Of a DNA stretch of 64,000 bases, positions 1 to 10,078 are shown in pieces (the stretch's first letter is position 1; every line of letters starts with the position of its first letter). Both the position numbers and the translations under genes were made by a program. The notes under the pieces were generated by a model, which saw only the letters and a list, made by a program, of their open reading frames with translations, was not told the origin of the DNA and did no database searches. Source of the DNA: Topomyia yanbarensis (Eukaryota > Arthropoda > Insecta > Diptera > Culicidae); NCBI RefSeq assembly GCF_030247195.1, contig NC_080672.1:71527771-71591770 (forward strand). The letters are read 5' to 3'.

Positions 1-1979
1 ATTTTAAAATCACAGCAAAACTTTGACAAAATTTAACTATTTTGCCCAATCTAGACAAAAAATCAAGGAAACTTATTGTTCGTAAACATTTTCAAGCAAG
101 AATACGATAACAATACTTCCCTTTCCTCGATGTTCACTTCTTTGTGGCTCGGAGTGACAGTTTCGTTCTGGCTGGCTATGACGTTCACATTTATTGAGTC
201 TGTTTATCCCTCCCAGGTGTCAATTAGGCGCTAGCTTAGTCCTGTCACTACGCTAGTGTCGAAATCTGATGAGAGGAACTCAAAAGGCCTCTCCATAATA
301 ACTCTTTCTCGAAGTTGCTTTTTCGAGATTTTCTTCGCTAATCACTAACATGTGCCCCTATGGACAACGCTAAACCGAGAGGAGAATGTATTCTAGAAGA
401 AACTCCATAAAAGTTATGAATAAAAACGTTCCTTGAAACCAGAAACATCCCAAATCAGCTGTAAACAAATGCACCCCAATCAATGAACGATCGCCACTTC
501 CCGCCTTCTCACATCTTTTGCGTTACTGTTTCTTAACGAGCATATGTCATACTGGACGACAAAAGCGCGCAAACCGTGAAACCAGAATTAAAGTTGCGAG
601 TCACCCCACATTGGTCGAGACTGGATCCACGTTCGGCACCCGCATGTTTGCGGTTTCGTTCTGTTCATTCTCACTTCCATCCAGCATGCAGCAAATTACC
701 GCACCTCGATTCCATCCTACTGGGTCCCTTGATTTGCTTAGTTAAGAGGATATTAATTTGCTGAAATTAAAATATTTTGTTCGCCTTTATTTGCTTCGGT
801 CGTTAGTTCCAGTTTGGTTCACAGCATAACGAAATTCATATATGTATAGTGATTTTGTGGTCCTGTTTTTTTGCTGTAAACAAAATTGGAACGGTAGGAA
901 AGAGTAGGGCGCTATAATGCTGAATGGGTCTTTGCAGTAGAAACAAGGTGAAATTTTTTATAGTTAACCAATGATAGTTTTCAAACCATTAACGTAATGT
1001 TTTTTTAATCGAACCCACAATCTCTGTGTATTAGAGCTTACTTACTTCAAACCAGCTTACGAAGGCTCCCTGAATTTGAAATGAAACCAGCGCAGGACCA
1101 TAGGAGCATGAAAAAGCGACGGCTGCATCTTCTTTATCTGGCGCGTGTGTTTGATGGCTGCGCGTTGTATAAGGTCAGGTGCTCTCTGTGGTTTCCTCGT
1201 TTTAGTCTTCCTTGTTCCTTCAGTCCATTCAAAACCCCTCTGGGATGGCGGGCTGCTGTTGCCACACGAGCCTTTGCAGCGTCCGGAAAGACAGCAACGC
1301 CAACTGCCATCCGTCCGACCGAGGCGGAGATCGTTCGTTGTGTGCCGTGTAATTGAGCTGATCATTTTTCTCTGCCCTTTTTCTTTTTTTTTTGTATCGG
1401 GTCCCCGTCCGTTGCAGTTGAGATCCTGCCAAGCTATGTATGCAAAACAGGCGCGTTATGTGATGAATATGTTGATATTTTATTAACCCTTCTTACTTTC
1501 GATCTCGATTGGGTGCATCTATCTTCGGCGGCGATTTCGGAAGGGCCACACGACCACTGTCCGACCGGCTTCGAGACGGCATGATCGATGTGACCCGAGA
1601 CTGACTTGCTTCGAATGAAAACATATGTCATCTCATCTGGGTGATCAGTTTTCCACCTTTACAGCAGACAGACCTCTTCGTTTGTGGGTTTGAAATGAAA
1701 GGGAGTAAACTTGTTTGTAGATATGAGCACATTGCACCCTCAGGAATCAGATACTTCTGGACAATATTGACTCCAATTAAATCGATTTCACCAATCATGA
1801 AGCTGTCTGTATCGCATATGTTTGAAAAAAAATCCTGACGAATGTTGGGCACTTTGTTCGCCAGCCGTCAGCTTAAAACTTTCCGAAAGATCGCCGTAAA
1901 AATGCTAAAAATGTACAAAAAGTAACAAACTTTAAATTTACAAAAAAGGTAAAATATATAAAAAATGTACGATTGTATA
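1..1979. other. Spacer with no recognisable gene
   Basis: I see no gene or repeat family I can name here. The short frames around 518-764 and 1057-1486 overlap one another on both strands, have no recognisable domain and look like chance frames in a locally GC-richer patch (about 1080-1330). An AT-rich tract at about 1895-1975 carries a few degenerate AAAAATGTA-like words resembling the arrays further on. Confidence 0.5.
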
Positions 1980-2105
1980 CTATTCCCCCAAAAATCGTCC
2001 CCCAGTAAGCCATTCCCCAGAATTCCACCTCCAAGAATACCATCCCCCAGAATATACTATTCCCCAGAATTCCATCTCCTCGAATGCACCATTTCCCAGA
2101 AAAGT
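1980..2105. repeat. 16-bp CCCCAGAAT minisatellite
   Basis: Degenerate direct repeats with a period of about 16 bases, of the form ATTCCCCAGAATTCCA. Around six to seven units can be read, the best being near 2021-2100 (CCCCAGAATTCC, CCCCCAGAATAT, CCCCAGAATTCC, TCCCAGAA). The C-rich words stand out against the AT-rich surroundings. It codes for nothing evident. Confidence 0.7.
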
Positions 2106-2189
2106 TTCACTTTTTTTTTATTAATTTGATCTTCTCAAACCGTCTGCTCATTCCATCTGTTCCGTTCCACTTCCATCGAACGACCGCCG

Positions 2190-2420
2190 TAAAAATGTAA
2201 AAAATGTAAGAATGCAAAAAAAATGTCAAAAATGAAAAAAAGTGAAAAATTTAAAAAATGTAAAAAATGTAAAATATGTAAAAAATGTAAAATATGTAAA
2301 AATTGTAAAAAAGGTAGAAAATGTAAAAACTGCAACAAAATGAAAATAAATGTAAAAAATGGAAATAAATGTAAAAAATGTAAATAAATGTAAAAAATGT
2401 AAATAAATGTAAAAAATAAA
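2190..2420. repeat. AAAAATGTAA array, first segment
   Basis: A short-period array of A-rich units with a TG punctuating each 10-12 bases (AAAAAATGTAA and variants such as ATAAATGTAAAAA). Antisense frames over it give only Phe/Leu/Ile-rich low-complexity peptides and are not genes. The array stops at a TA where a miniature element begins and resumes on that element's far side, so the two segments were probably one array. Confidence 0.8.
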
Positions 2421-2422
2421 TA

Positions 2423-2909
2423 GGGTGGGTGCTCCTATAGTTGAGGTGTACCAATAGTTGCAGTAGTGGGTTATACGCCTAACTAAGGTACCAACCATCA
2501 ACAAATATTTTTTTATCGATTCATCGCACTAAAATTATGCGACAATAAAACTGTTATCCTTGAAATTTGCTCAAATAACTATTGAAAAAAATGATTTTCT
2601 TAGAATTTTGAGCTCCCTTGCACCTATAGTTGATGTAGCGTACCTATAGTTGCATGTCCCATAAGAAAGCAATGGGATTTGCAACAATAGGAACCGAAAT
2701 TAGCGATTGCACCACTATTGGTACATGGGTTCCTATAGTGGTACATGCGGTTTTGAATACATAAATTGGTTATTAAGCCATCTTTATATTTTTCCTATGA
2801 AGTAGGGACTGAAAGCTTTCGTTTAATGTATTAACATTGCCCATAGGTCTATTAATCGATTTTTTATCAAAAGTTTTCCTTAAGCATGCGACTATTGGTA
2901 CATCCACCC
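2423..2909. mobile_element. TA-flanked MITE with (C)TATTGGTACA iterations
   Basis: The left end reads GGGTGGGTGCTCCTATAGTT and the right end, reverse-complemented, GGGTGGATGTACCAATAGTC, an imperfect terminal inverted repeat of about 20 bases. Both ends abut a TA (2421-2422 and 2910-2911), the target duplication expected of Tc1/mariner-type elements. Inside, words such as CCTATAGTTG, CACTATTGGTACATG and CCTATAGTGGTACATG recur in both orientations, mainly at 2620-2760. It has no coding capacity. The AAAAATGTAA array on both sides shows that it inserted into that array. I cannot name the family. Confidence 0.75.
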
Positions 2910-2915
2910 TAATAT

Positions 2916-3118
2916 GAAAAAAGTAGAAAATGTAAAAATATAAAATATGTAAAAAATGTAAAAAAATGTAAAAATGTAGAAAATGTAAACAATGCAAAGT
3001 TAAAAAATGTAAAGTATGTTAAAACTGTAAAAAATGCAAAAAATATAAAGATTGTAGAAAACGTAAAAAATGTTAAATGTGTATAAAAATGTAAAAAATG
3101 AAATCAATGTAAAAATCT
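2916..3118. repeat. AAAAATGTAA array, second segment
   Basis: Continuation of the A-rich short-period array beyond the MITE at 2423-2909. It runs directly into the interspersed repeat that starts near 3119. The same junction of array and repeat is seen again at about 6985, so the array looks like an integral left part of that repeat family. Confidence 0.75.
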
Positions 3119-4600
3119 AGGGCATGTGGGGTTGCACAAATTAGGGACGTTACACCACTTAATGTAAAATATTTATTTTCTTAGTATATTTGGAGTATTA
3201 ATTAATCAAATATATTTCTTACGTATAGTTTAAGTACAACCAATCTACATCGAATGTTACACATTGAACCAAACCTTCTCGGTTATCTGGTCAGGGGACG
3301 TTCATATACCACATGGACAAAGAACCCTCCTACCCCTCCATGGACAAGCATGAACAATTCCTGTACCCCTACCCCCTCCCTACGATGTCCACGTGGACTT
3401 TTCAAATTTTGTTTCGGATAATTTTATAAAAATGGGATTTCAAGAAATTTTTCTTTGTGTTAAACTACTATAGCGAAGAAGGGCAATGATAATCAATCAA
3501 ACTTCAACCACAGAATATCATACACTTCTTTCATCTTTTGTGAAATTTTCATGGAAATATCTTATTTCTGAAAGACATTATGATCTTTTATATTTACGTT
3601 TTAAAGATTCATCCTAATAACTTAAAATTGAAGTAACCTATGGATTCTTCAATTGGTTCGTAATTTCAACTATAAGCTTTCAAATCCTAAATTTGTGATA
3701 TTTAACCAAGCCACAGAAGATTGAATCAAATGATTCAGACACAAATTTTTTCTTGGAATTTCTTTCGTACGATTTCCTCTGATTTTTTTATGATAGTTTG
3801 CATCACACACTATACTGGGCTATATCAAAATCTTGAAAAAAAATTGAAGGCAAGCGCTCACACCAATAACGATACAAATTTATTTCATTTATTATAGAAG
3901 ACAAAACTATAATGAAAAGACCACGTAGACATTCCCAATACCAACCCCCTCTCCCCGTGGAAAGCGTCGACTTCCTCGTGACCCCTCCCCTCTCCTAAAT
4001 TGTCTACGTGGTACATGGATGGCCCCTCGTTTCATTTGTAGTAGGTTATCTAATCCGATTAAACTTATTAGAGCAGATCTGAAGAAAGGAGACAGAAAAC
4101 CGCGACCGATCTAATATCTAGAACTGTTTTAAATTTTTATAGCACAATATCAGCTTTGAAAAATTGTATAAACTTTTTAATTGTGTGCGGCAAAAAAACC
4201 CGGACCAATGAAGAAAAATCAAATTTTAGACAATTTAATCACATTTCATATATAGACCAAGCTTTCTAGTAATATTTTACCATGATTGTAAGTTTCATGA
4301 AGTACGCATACAAATGTATGCGAATGCAGTGTAATCTTAATCATATATGGACGCTACATACAATATACATACTATATACAAGAATCGTAAATAATTTTAT
4401 ATATGGATTTAGATACGTTTTTGCAACATAAATTTTTTGCTAAGTAAGTTTTCGTCTTTGCGCAACGAATGCACAGATTGCTATCATGCAGGCTATGCAT
4501 GCAACCGCTAACAAATTAGATATACCTTACACATTCGCCTTAAACATTGAACCCAAGCGAACGGTGTTCAGTTGTACAATGCTCACACACATATCGGTAC
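3119..4600. repeat. Interspersed repeat Y, copy 1 (interrupted)
   Basis: This sequence aligns by eye with 6985-7735 along most of its length once the 733-bp insertion at 3294-4026 is removed. Shared landmarks are CACTTAATGT, TTTGTAGTAGG, TCTAATCCGATTAAA, ATTTTTTGCTAAG and TTCAGTTGTACAATGCT. There is no coding potential in either copy. It may be a non-autonomous DNA element or part of a larger one. I do not recognise the family. Confidence 0.75.
3294..4026. mobile_element. MITE, GGGGNCRTYCATRTACCAC ends
   Basis: The left end starts GGGGACGTTCATATACCACA and the right end, reverse-complemented, GGGGCCATCCATGTACCACG. The terminal inverted repeat spans about 27 bases with transitions. The insertion is bounded by TCA (3291-3293) and TCG (4027-4029). 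The uninterrupted homologue near 7190 has a single TCA at this place, which supports a 3-bp target duplication. The element has no open frame, and C-rich CCCCTCCC stretches lie just inside both ends. Ends of this form, resembling 'GGGGCCGTCCATAAACCACGTGG', are familiar from mosquito miniature elements. The superfamily cannot be fixed from the sequence. Confidence 0.85.
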
Positions 4601-4870
4601 ACGAACTGCGAAGGGATGCCACATTGTTATCTGTGATTCGGTCAGCCTTTTACCATCTGTGATGACTAAAACAGGAAAATCTATGATAAATTTCCAAAAA
4701 ATCCTTGAAAAATCACAATATTTGTAAATTTCTGTGAAATTTTCATCAAAAGATCGTTGATGATTCATATAAAGATAAGTGACCCTAGGTGACTTCCTTG
4801 AGGGACACCGGTTGGCGTTTCAAATACGCTTGTGCATGTGGTGCCGATTCTAACTAAAGCGGAACGGAAA
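4601..4870. other. Spacer, nothing recognised
   Basis: AT-rich sequence between repeat Y and the minus-strand LINE fragment. A 61-codon antisense frame at 4583-4768 has no recognisable domain. Confidence 0.4.
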
Positions 4871-4874
4871 GGTA

Positions 4875-5610
4875 AGTAAAGGAAAGGATTGTAGCTATCT
4901 GGTTACCCACGGAGGAAATCCTAGTCGCTGTAATTTCATAACCGCAATGTTGTGCGGCACCTTGTCGAATGCTTTAGCGAAGTCTAAATATATTGCATCA
5001 TTTAATGGCGTTTCTCGACGGCTGGAACTAGAAAACTTGTGTACGTCATCAAGTTTGAAGTGGTCGAGCGTTTCTTTACAAAGCCGTGTTGACGTTCATC
5101 AATTGTGTGCGAAGATGCAGCGTATATCGCATTGTAAACAATCTTTTCGAGAACTTTGGCCAGACAATTCAGAAGCGAGATCCCTCTGTAGTTATCATTA
5201 TTATAAGTATTTCTTGCCTTATGGAAAGGAACTATGGCAGCTTCTTTCCACACACTTGGGAAAGCATTTTCAGTGATCGAGCGCTTGAAAATAATGCTTA
5301 CTGGTACAGAATGGTCCTGGCCCTTTCGACGCGTCAACGCTGGACAAGGCTCTCAAAACATCGGCATCGTTTACGTTAGGGCGGGGGAGGCTGATATTAT
5401 TGGTTGGCCATGTTTCAGGGTAGTTTTGCGATGGGAAGACAGGAGGGCTGGTAAATACATCTCGGAAGCGATCTGCCAAAAGATCGAACGACTTGGCTGC
5501 AGACTGTGAACATTTGTCTCGAAGATAAACATTTTCTGGAATACCCCCGGAGCGTCTTCTGCTATTTATAAACTTCCAGAATGTCGAGGAATATTGATTC
5601 AATAAAATCG
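4875..5610 (-). pseudogene. LINE reverse transcriptase fragment (CR1/Jockey-like)
   Basis: Read on the minus strand this is part of a non-LTR retrotransposon polyprotein. In order come a pre-RT segment (STFWKFINSRRRSGG near 5600-5560; SVDASKGPGP near 5320), then NYRGISLLNCLAKVLEKIV, then QHGFVKKRSTTSNLM, then the catalytic motif A segment YLDFAKAFDKVPH at about 4990-4950. The frame shifts near 5300, where a few residues of the expected GPGPDGI segment are missing, and a stop follows motif A. The 5' part, the YADD motif and the 3' end are absent. The motif spellings fit the Jockey/CR1 side of the LINE tree rather than R1. It is a dead fragment with no host function. Confidence 0.88.
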
Positions 5611-5784
5611 ATTTTTCTTTCGAAATTCCCATTGAAAAAGGCGCGATTTTTGCCACAATCGATCTTTTTACCTCGAAAATCTATTTTTTACATCGATTTT
5701 TCACAACTCGATGTTTGACAATGTCGATTTTTTTTAATTAAAAATATCGATGTAGCAAAATCGAAATGCCCATCACTACTTCCG
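5611..5784. other. ATCGATTTTT-rich low-complexity tract
   Basis: The words ATCGATTTTT, AATCGATTTT and their complements recur about six times, in both orientations, between 5600 and 5765. It is probably a decayed simple repeat at the edge of the LINE fragment. It has no coding potential. Confidence 0.5.
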
Positions 5785-5785
5785 A

Positions 5786-5862
5786 TCAACAGGCAACTAA
5801 GCTTGTCCGGCCAAATAGTTGATGATGACATCATTCAAAGAAGCCTTGCGCGCTAGGTGCAC
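5786..5862. repeat. Short repeat sharing CAACAGGCAACT with 8984-9080
   Basis: The stretch from CAACAGGCAACTAAGCTTGT through GATGATGACATCATTCAA to GCGCGCTAGGT closely matches 8986-9081. Here only one arm of the inverted repeat present at the second site is found. It is non-coding and the family is unknown. Confidence 0.7.
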
Positions 5863-6049
5863 CCAATATCTATTACTTTTGGGTAAGATTCTATTGTCTT
5901 TTCGGTAACAGACCACGCAATTGTGCTTTGCTGTATTAAACTTATGGCGAATTTCGGTTGCTGTTCATGTATGTGTATCACACAACCAAATACTTTTTGA
6001 GTATGTGTCAACCTCGGCTCTGTTCGTATGTAGGATAATTCGGTCGATT

Positions 6050-6310
6050 TCTATGATAGTGTTAGTATCGGGTCAAACCAAAACCAGAATCACGGATTTT
6101 TTTTACTGGGTAGGTTGAATAGTCAAATAAAAATTATAGGCAGTTTCCGGATCCGGCACAGTTCCCGATTCGGACCAGTTCTCGAATCCAGACCAGCACC
6201 CGGATCTGGACCAGTACTCGGATCCGAACCAGTCCGTGAATCTAGCATACCTCTCCGCCTTACCAGGTCCGGACCTGAACCAAGTGTCTGGCCGGACCCT
6301 CGGTTCGGAT
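6050..6310. repeat. 18-bp GGATCC/GACCAG minisatellite and flank
   Basis: Between 6142 and about 6245 a unit of 17-18 bases of the form TCCGGATCCGGACCAGT is repeated five to six times with scattered changes. It can be followed more loosely to 6310. Because the period is a multiple of three, it keeps a frame open on both strands (for example 6115-6405), giving Gly/Pro/Ser hexapeptide repeats; I regard this as an artefact. The flank at 6065-6118 matches 13117-13165 in inverted orientation, and both loci carry GGTCTGGATCC-like words. They are therefore two copies of one interspersed element with a variable internal array. Confidence 0.75.
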
Positions 6311-6660
6311 GCATGGATACAAACCGTAGGTCTTGCTTACCGTACATGTATGTTTTGTGCAGTCGCTACCTTGCTGTTCACGTCGGTGATAGAAATGAAA
6401 TTTGAATTTAACACTGACCGAAACACCGAAAATTTTATTCTGACTGTGATTTGAAGCTAGCCGAGTGTGAGCCGATGTTTAATTACGGAATGCTTCAAGT
6501 AGACAAAATCAAAACTCGTCTTTATCCACATTGTGTTTGCTTTGCTTGATGCGCTTGAAGATTTGAATGTATTGGTATTGCCGTTCGGGGAATTTTTTGT
6601 CGCGACCGTTTTAGTATTAAAAATCTGTCGTGCCAGACTTGGAAAGTGCTACTTTCTGTA
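6311..6660. other. Spacer, nothing recognised
   Basis: AT-rich, non-repetitive by eye, with no coding signature. Confidence 0.35.
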
Positions 6661-6663
6661 TAT

Positions 6664-6880
6664 ACATTTTTAATGTCAAGATATCAAAAATCTTTGGATT
6701 TATCTATTGTAATCTGTTCTTAGAAGTATGTCGAGGCGAAATGTGCAAACAATTTGAAAATTCATTTTGAGATGGCTGAGTTAAAAGCGTTTAAAACCTG
6801 ATCACTTTTCGTTACATGTCATTTTTGTTGAATTTGCAAAGTGCACTCCCATATCTAAAACAAACACATAGTCCTACGTC
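6664..6880. repeat. Interspersed repeat X, uninterrupted copy
   Basis: It aligns by eye with 9130-9241 plus 9975-10072: TAATGTCAAGATATCAAAAA, GAAATGTGCAAA, GACCACTTTTC or its variants, TTTGTTGAATTTGCAAAGTG and CTACGTCAAA. At 6778-6790 it reads CTGAGTTAAAAGCG with a single TTAA. This is the empty target of the TTAA element found at 9245-9974. A 12-base inverted repeat, TAGTCCTACGTC (6869-6880) and GACGTAGGACTA (7026-7037), brackets the A-rich array that follows. Confidence 0.8.
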
Positions 6881-7735
6881 AAAAATGTAAAAGATGTAAA
6901 AAACGTAAAAAAATATAAAAATGTAAAAAAATAATGTAAAAAAAGTACAAAATTGCTAAAAATGCTAAAAATGTGTAAAACATAAAAACTACAATGGACA
7001 GCCATATGACGTTGCACGAACTGTGGACGTAGGACTACACTACTTAATGTTATATGCAATATTTAATTTCTTATTGCATTTGGATTAATAATAAATCAAG
7101 TATACTTCATTCGTTCAGATTAAATGTAAGCAATCAATATAAAAAATGTTACATATTGAGCCAAACGTTTTTGCTTATCAGGTCATTTTATTTGTAGTAG
7201 GCGATTTAATCCGATTAAAGTTATTTGAGAAGACTTTAAGAATAAAAACAGCAAACTGTGGCCTAAAACCGAACTAATAGCTGGAACTGTTTTGAATATT
7301 AATGGGACAATCTCAACCTTGAAAAATTGTAAAAACTTTTTTAAACAATTCCAAATTATAGGCAATATAGTCACATTTAATGTGTGGAACAACCTTTCTA
7401 GTTATATTTTGCCATTATTGTTACATTCCCAAAGTAGACATTTAAATGTAGCGAATGCAGTGGTCTTACTCATATATCGAAGCACATATAATATTGTATT
7501 AGTAGAAAAAAAGTAGATAGGCTGAGTGGAAATGAATCACGTGGAATCAATGAACATACATAATAAACTTTCGTTGCGCTTTCCATCAATTCGCGTAAAT
7601 TTTTTGCTAAGAAAGTTTTCATCTATGTACAACGAAAGCACAGATTGTTATTATGGCCGCATGCAACCTCCATACACATTTGCCTCAGCCACTGAACCCA
7701 AGCGGACGGTGTACAGTTGTACAATGCTTGAATCA
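6881..7735. repeat. Interspersed repeat Y, copy 2 (uninterrupted)
   Basis: It begins with a short AAAAATGTAA array (6881-6985) and then follows copy 1 (3119-4600). At 7185-7197 it lacks the 733-bp insertion and reads CAGGTCATTTTATTTGTAG, the empty-site state. The two copies differ by many substitutions and small indels, so the duplication is old. The short frames at 7183-7516 and 7526-7783 carry no domain. Confidence 0.75.
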
Positions 7736-8360
7736 AACAGCTGTGCAGTGCTGTGCAATCTCACGATGGTCTTTGAATTGTGACGCTAAATATGAAGTGA
7801 CCGTGAGCACAGAAATTACCGTTATTTCATTTCCATTTTCCTCGGATAGTGTTTCAGTAAACTATCTCTCACAGAAGCAGTGCGAGAGAGAACGCATTGA
7901 AATGATAGACAGATTGAGTACCATTTATTTTGTATTGGTATGGTAAACGAAATATTATCTGTGAATTGAATTCAGGCAGCTTGTGGTGCTTTGTTGATTT
8001 TTTCTCCACCTTTTTGGTTCTTTTATGCAAAGCTATTTGTTAATAGCTGTTAATGTTTGTTAATACTAGCTCGTTGTTTGTAATAAGATGACCGTCATAA
8101 CCGTATTTAAATTGTTAATAAAATGACGGTCAGTTTCAATGTCTCTCAATGAGTGAGAGATTCAGAAGAGAACCGTCTGACTGTTGACAATTCAATGAGA
8201 ACCGTAACTCAATAAGCATCGCTTACTGTTTTAATTGCTAACCGTTTCATTCTCTTTTGTCGAGCAGGTTTGCCATCAGTATCGTGAAGAAGCTTAGCAC
8301 TGCAGCTATGTGAGTGCATCGTGTCTGTAGTACGGACTCCGTACACGAATGGAAGATACG
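7736..8360. other. Spacer, nothing recognised
   Basis: No gene recognised. Short inverted words (GATGACCGTCAT near 8090 and ATGACGGTCA near 8122, plus repeated AACCGT) give local dyads but no clear function. Confidence 0.35.
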
Positions 8361-8362
8361 TA

Positions 8363-8556
8363 GGGGAAAGTCGGCTAATACGGACACGGTGGGTAAGACG
8401 GACACTTTGCGTTTCTCACAAACTACAAAATTAAATAAAAATGTAATAATACGGTAACATTTCTAAAAGATTTCAAATGCTTCTGAAAGATACTGCAATA
8501 ATCAAGTATGAGAAATATAAAATATACGAGCAAATTAATTTGTTTTTTCTTGACAT
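8363..8556. mobile_element. Partial TA element with GGGGAAAGTCGGCTAATACGG end
   Basis: After a TA (8361-8362) the sequence GGGGAAAGTCGGCTAATACG is followed at once by a second, related box, GGTGGGTAAGACGGACAC. The body (TTCTAAAAGATTTCAAATGC, CTGAAAGATACTGCAATAAT) resembles 38610-38660, which follows a comparable start, so the two are probably members of one family. The right end is missing because LINE sequence begins at about 8557. The layout of the start recalls the complete TIR elements at 44.1, 45.8 and 61.4 kb. Confidence 0.55.
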
Positions 8557-8890
8557 ACACTTCATCAAACTGGAGAGAAACCAGTATTGTTGCTTGCGCA
8601 TTGCCTTGGGTTGCATGCACTCGACCCATACGATGAGTCTCGAAGTGCTGGCGGGCGTTCTACCGCTGAAAAATTGATTCTGGGAACTCTCATATCGATT
8701 GCTCATCCGATGCGGCATTCTACACCCGTTGGTGAGTGAAAACTTCGAGAAGCTCGCTGATTAAGGATTCTCTAACCCGATTTATGTCCTTGTGCTTCGA
8801 CTACTTGGCACAGAGCAACAATCCTTCTTCGTACAATCCCAACCGCGCCGTCTCCTAGATACTTCTGATTCTACTGTATTCTGTAGGAAA
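8557..8890 (+). pseudogene. LINE fragment downstream of the RT (I-like)
   Basis: Forward translation gives KLERNQYCCLRIALGCMHS, then a run of conserved hydrophobic residues (LEVLAGVLPLKN, LSYRLLIRC) broken by stops near 8677 and 8763, and a frame change into LLDTSDSTVF near 8860. From memory of mosquito I-like/Jockey-like LINEs, this is the segment between the reverse transcriptase and the RNase H domain. Only about 330 bp survive. It could be a relic of the same lineage as the fragment at 35850. Confidence 0.65.
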
Positions 8891-8904
8891 ATCATGGTGT
8901 TTGA

Positions 8905-9010
8905 TCGGACAAGCTCAGTTGCCTGTTGAACGACACCGCACAGCGTACCTCCGGAAGGCACACAACGAAGTACCCGGCCTGCAGTTCAACAGGCAACTGA
9001 GCTTGTCCGA
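8905..9010. repeat. Perfect 27-bp inverted repeat with 52-nt loop
   Basis: The arms lie at 8905-8931 and 8984-9010 and are exact reverse complements (they start TCGGACAAGCTCAGTTGCCT). Transcribed, they would form a strong stem around a 52-nt loop. The right arm and the following 75 bases are repeated at 5786-5862, so the hairpin probably formed when a second, inverted copy landed next to an existing one. The perfect pairing implies a recent origin or gene conversion. Confidence 0.85.
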
Positions 9011-9124
9011 CTAAATGGGTTCCTTAAATAGTCGATGATGATGACGTCATTCAAGGAAGCGTAGCGCGCTAGGTACCTAAATCTGACAAATGCATGATAT
9101 TTTGATTATGTTATACATAATTTC
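9011..9124. repeat. Second copy of the 5786-5862 repeat
   Basis: It carries GTCGATGATGATGACGTCAT and GCGTAGCGCGCTAGGT, matching 5815-5862. It continues into repeat X near 9125. Confidence 0.6.
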
Positions 9125-10075
9125 ATTATTTAATGTCATGATATCAAAAATCTATGTGTTAATCCATTGGAATCTGTTATTAGAAATATTTCTGAGCGAA
9201 ATGTGCAAAAATTCCTAAAATATTCCGTGAAATGACTGAGTTAAGGGGTTACATACCTTTTTTGCGAAAAATATCAAGAAAGTTTGAATTAACGTATAGG
9301 CATCAAGTTATGATTTCATTGCATCAAATTTATAGTATTTTGGTAGTAAATTTTTCAATGAAATAAACAAGCATAAGTTTATAAAAATATGTTGATATTT
9401 GGCGGAGTTATGGCTTTTTCCCAGAACCTCTTTTTTATTTAAGAGGTTTGCGGTGATCACGATTGAAGCCCAATAGATCAACTAATATCCCAAAACTCAA
9501 AAAATTCCATTAGTATATGAGTATTCTTCGTACTTTAACGATTAGTTGAATAGATAATATTGTTTTCCTGCATTCGGGAACGTTTTTCCTAAAAAGTCGC
9601 TGTTTTAAGCTCTAAAAATTATATTAAAAAATTCTCAACTACAAAACAAAAATTTATGAATCAAAAAGGAATCATTAAGGTACGAGAAAGATTAATTACG
9701 ATGAATTGAAAAAAAAAATTGAAGAAAATCGGTTGAGTGGTTGTTTGGCAATCGTGATAACGGAAACACAATTTTTGAAAAATGGCCATTTCCAAAAAAC
9801 TCGAGTTTAAAATTTCAAGTTACCGCTGCTTTTGATAGACGAAGCGCTGTAACTTTCGATCTATTTCTCGGATCTTTATGAAAATTTGGAAAAAATATTC
9901 TTAAGGCGTAATAGTTACAGATAAAGTAATAAAAAATCTTTGATTTTTTGAAGAATAAAAAGATATGTAACCCCTTAAAAGCGTTTAAAACTTGACCACT
10001 TTTCTTTACATACCATTTTTGTTGAATTTGCAAAGTGCACCCCCATATTGGAAACAAAGATGTAGTTCTACGTCA
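9125..10075. repeat. Interspersed repeat X, copy interrupted by a TTAA element
   Basis: The left part is 9125-9244 and the right part 9975-10072. Joined, they follow the uninterrupted copy at 6664-6880. The right part ends at CTACGTCAAA, where another repeat begins. Confidence 0.8.
9245..9974. mobile_element. TTAA-flanked MITE (piggyBac-like)
   Basis: The element starts GGGGTTACATACCTTTTT and ends, reverse-complemented, GGGGTTACATATCTTTTT. It is flanked on both sides by TTAA (9241-9244 and 9975-9978). The empty site at 6783 has one TTAA, so this is a clean 4-bp target duplication as made by piggyBac-type transposases. It has no transposase reading frame. An internal segment (GGCGGAGTTATGGC, AGAGGTTTGCGGTGA) recurs at 55963-56012, which identifies a second member of the family. 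Confidence 0.9.
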
Positions 10076-10078
10076 AAG

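Noticed and set aside
2135..2504. Phe/Tyr/Ile-rich minus-strand frames
   Set aside because: Translation of the AAAAATGTAA array, not genes.
6115..6405. Hexapeptide-repeat proteins on both strands
   Set aside because: The frame is kept open by an 18-bp minisatellite. No start context or domain supports a gene.
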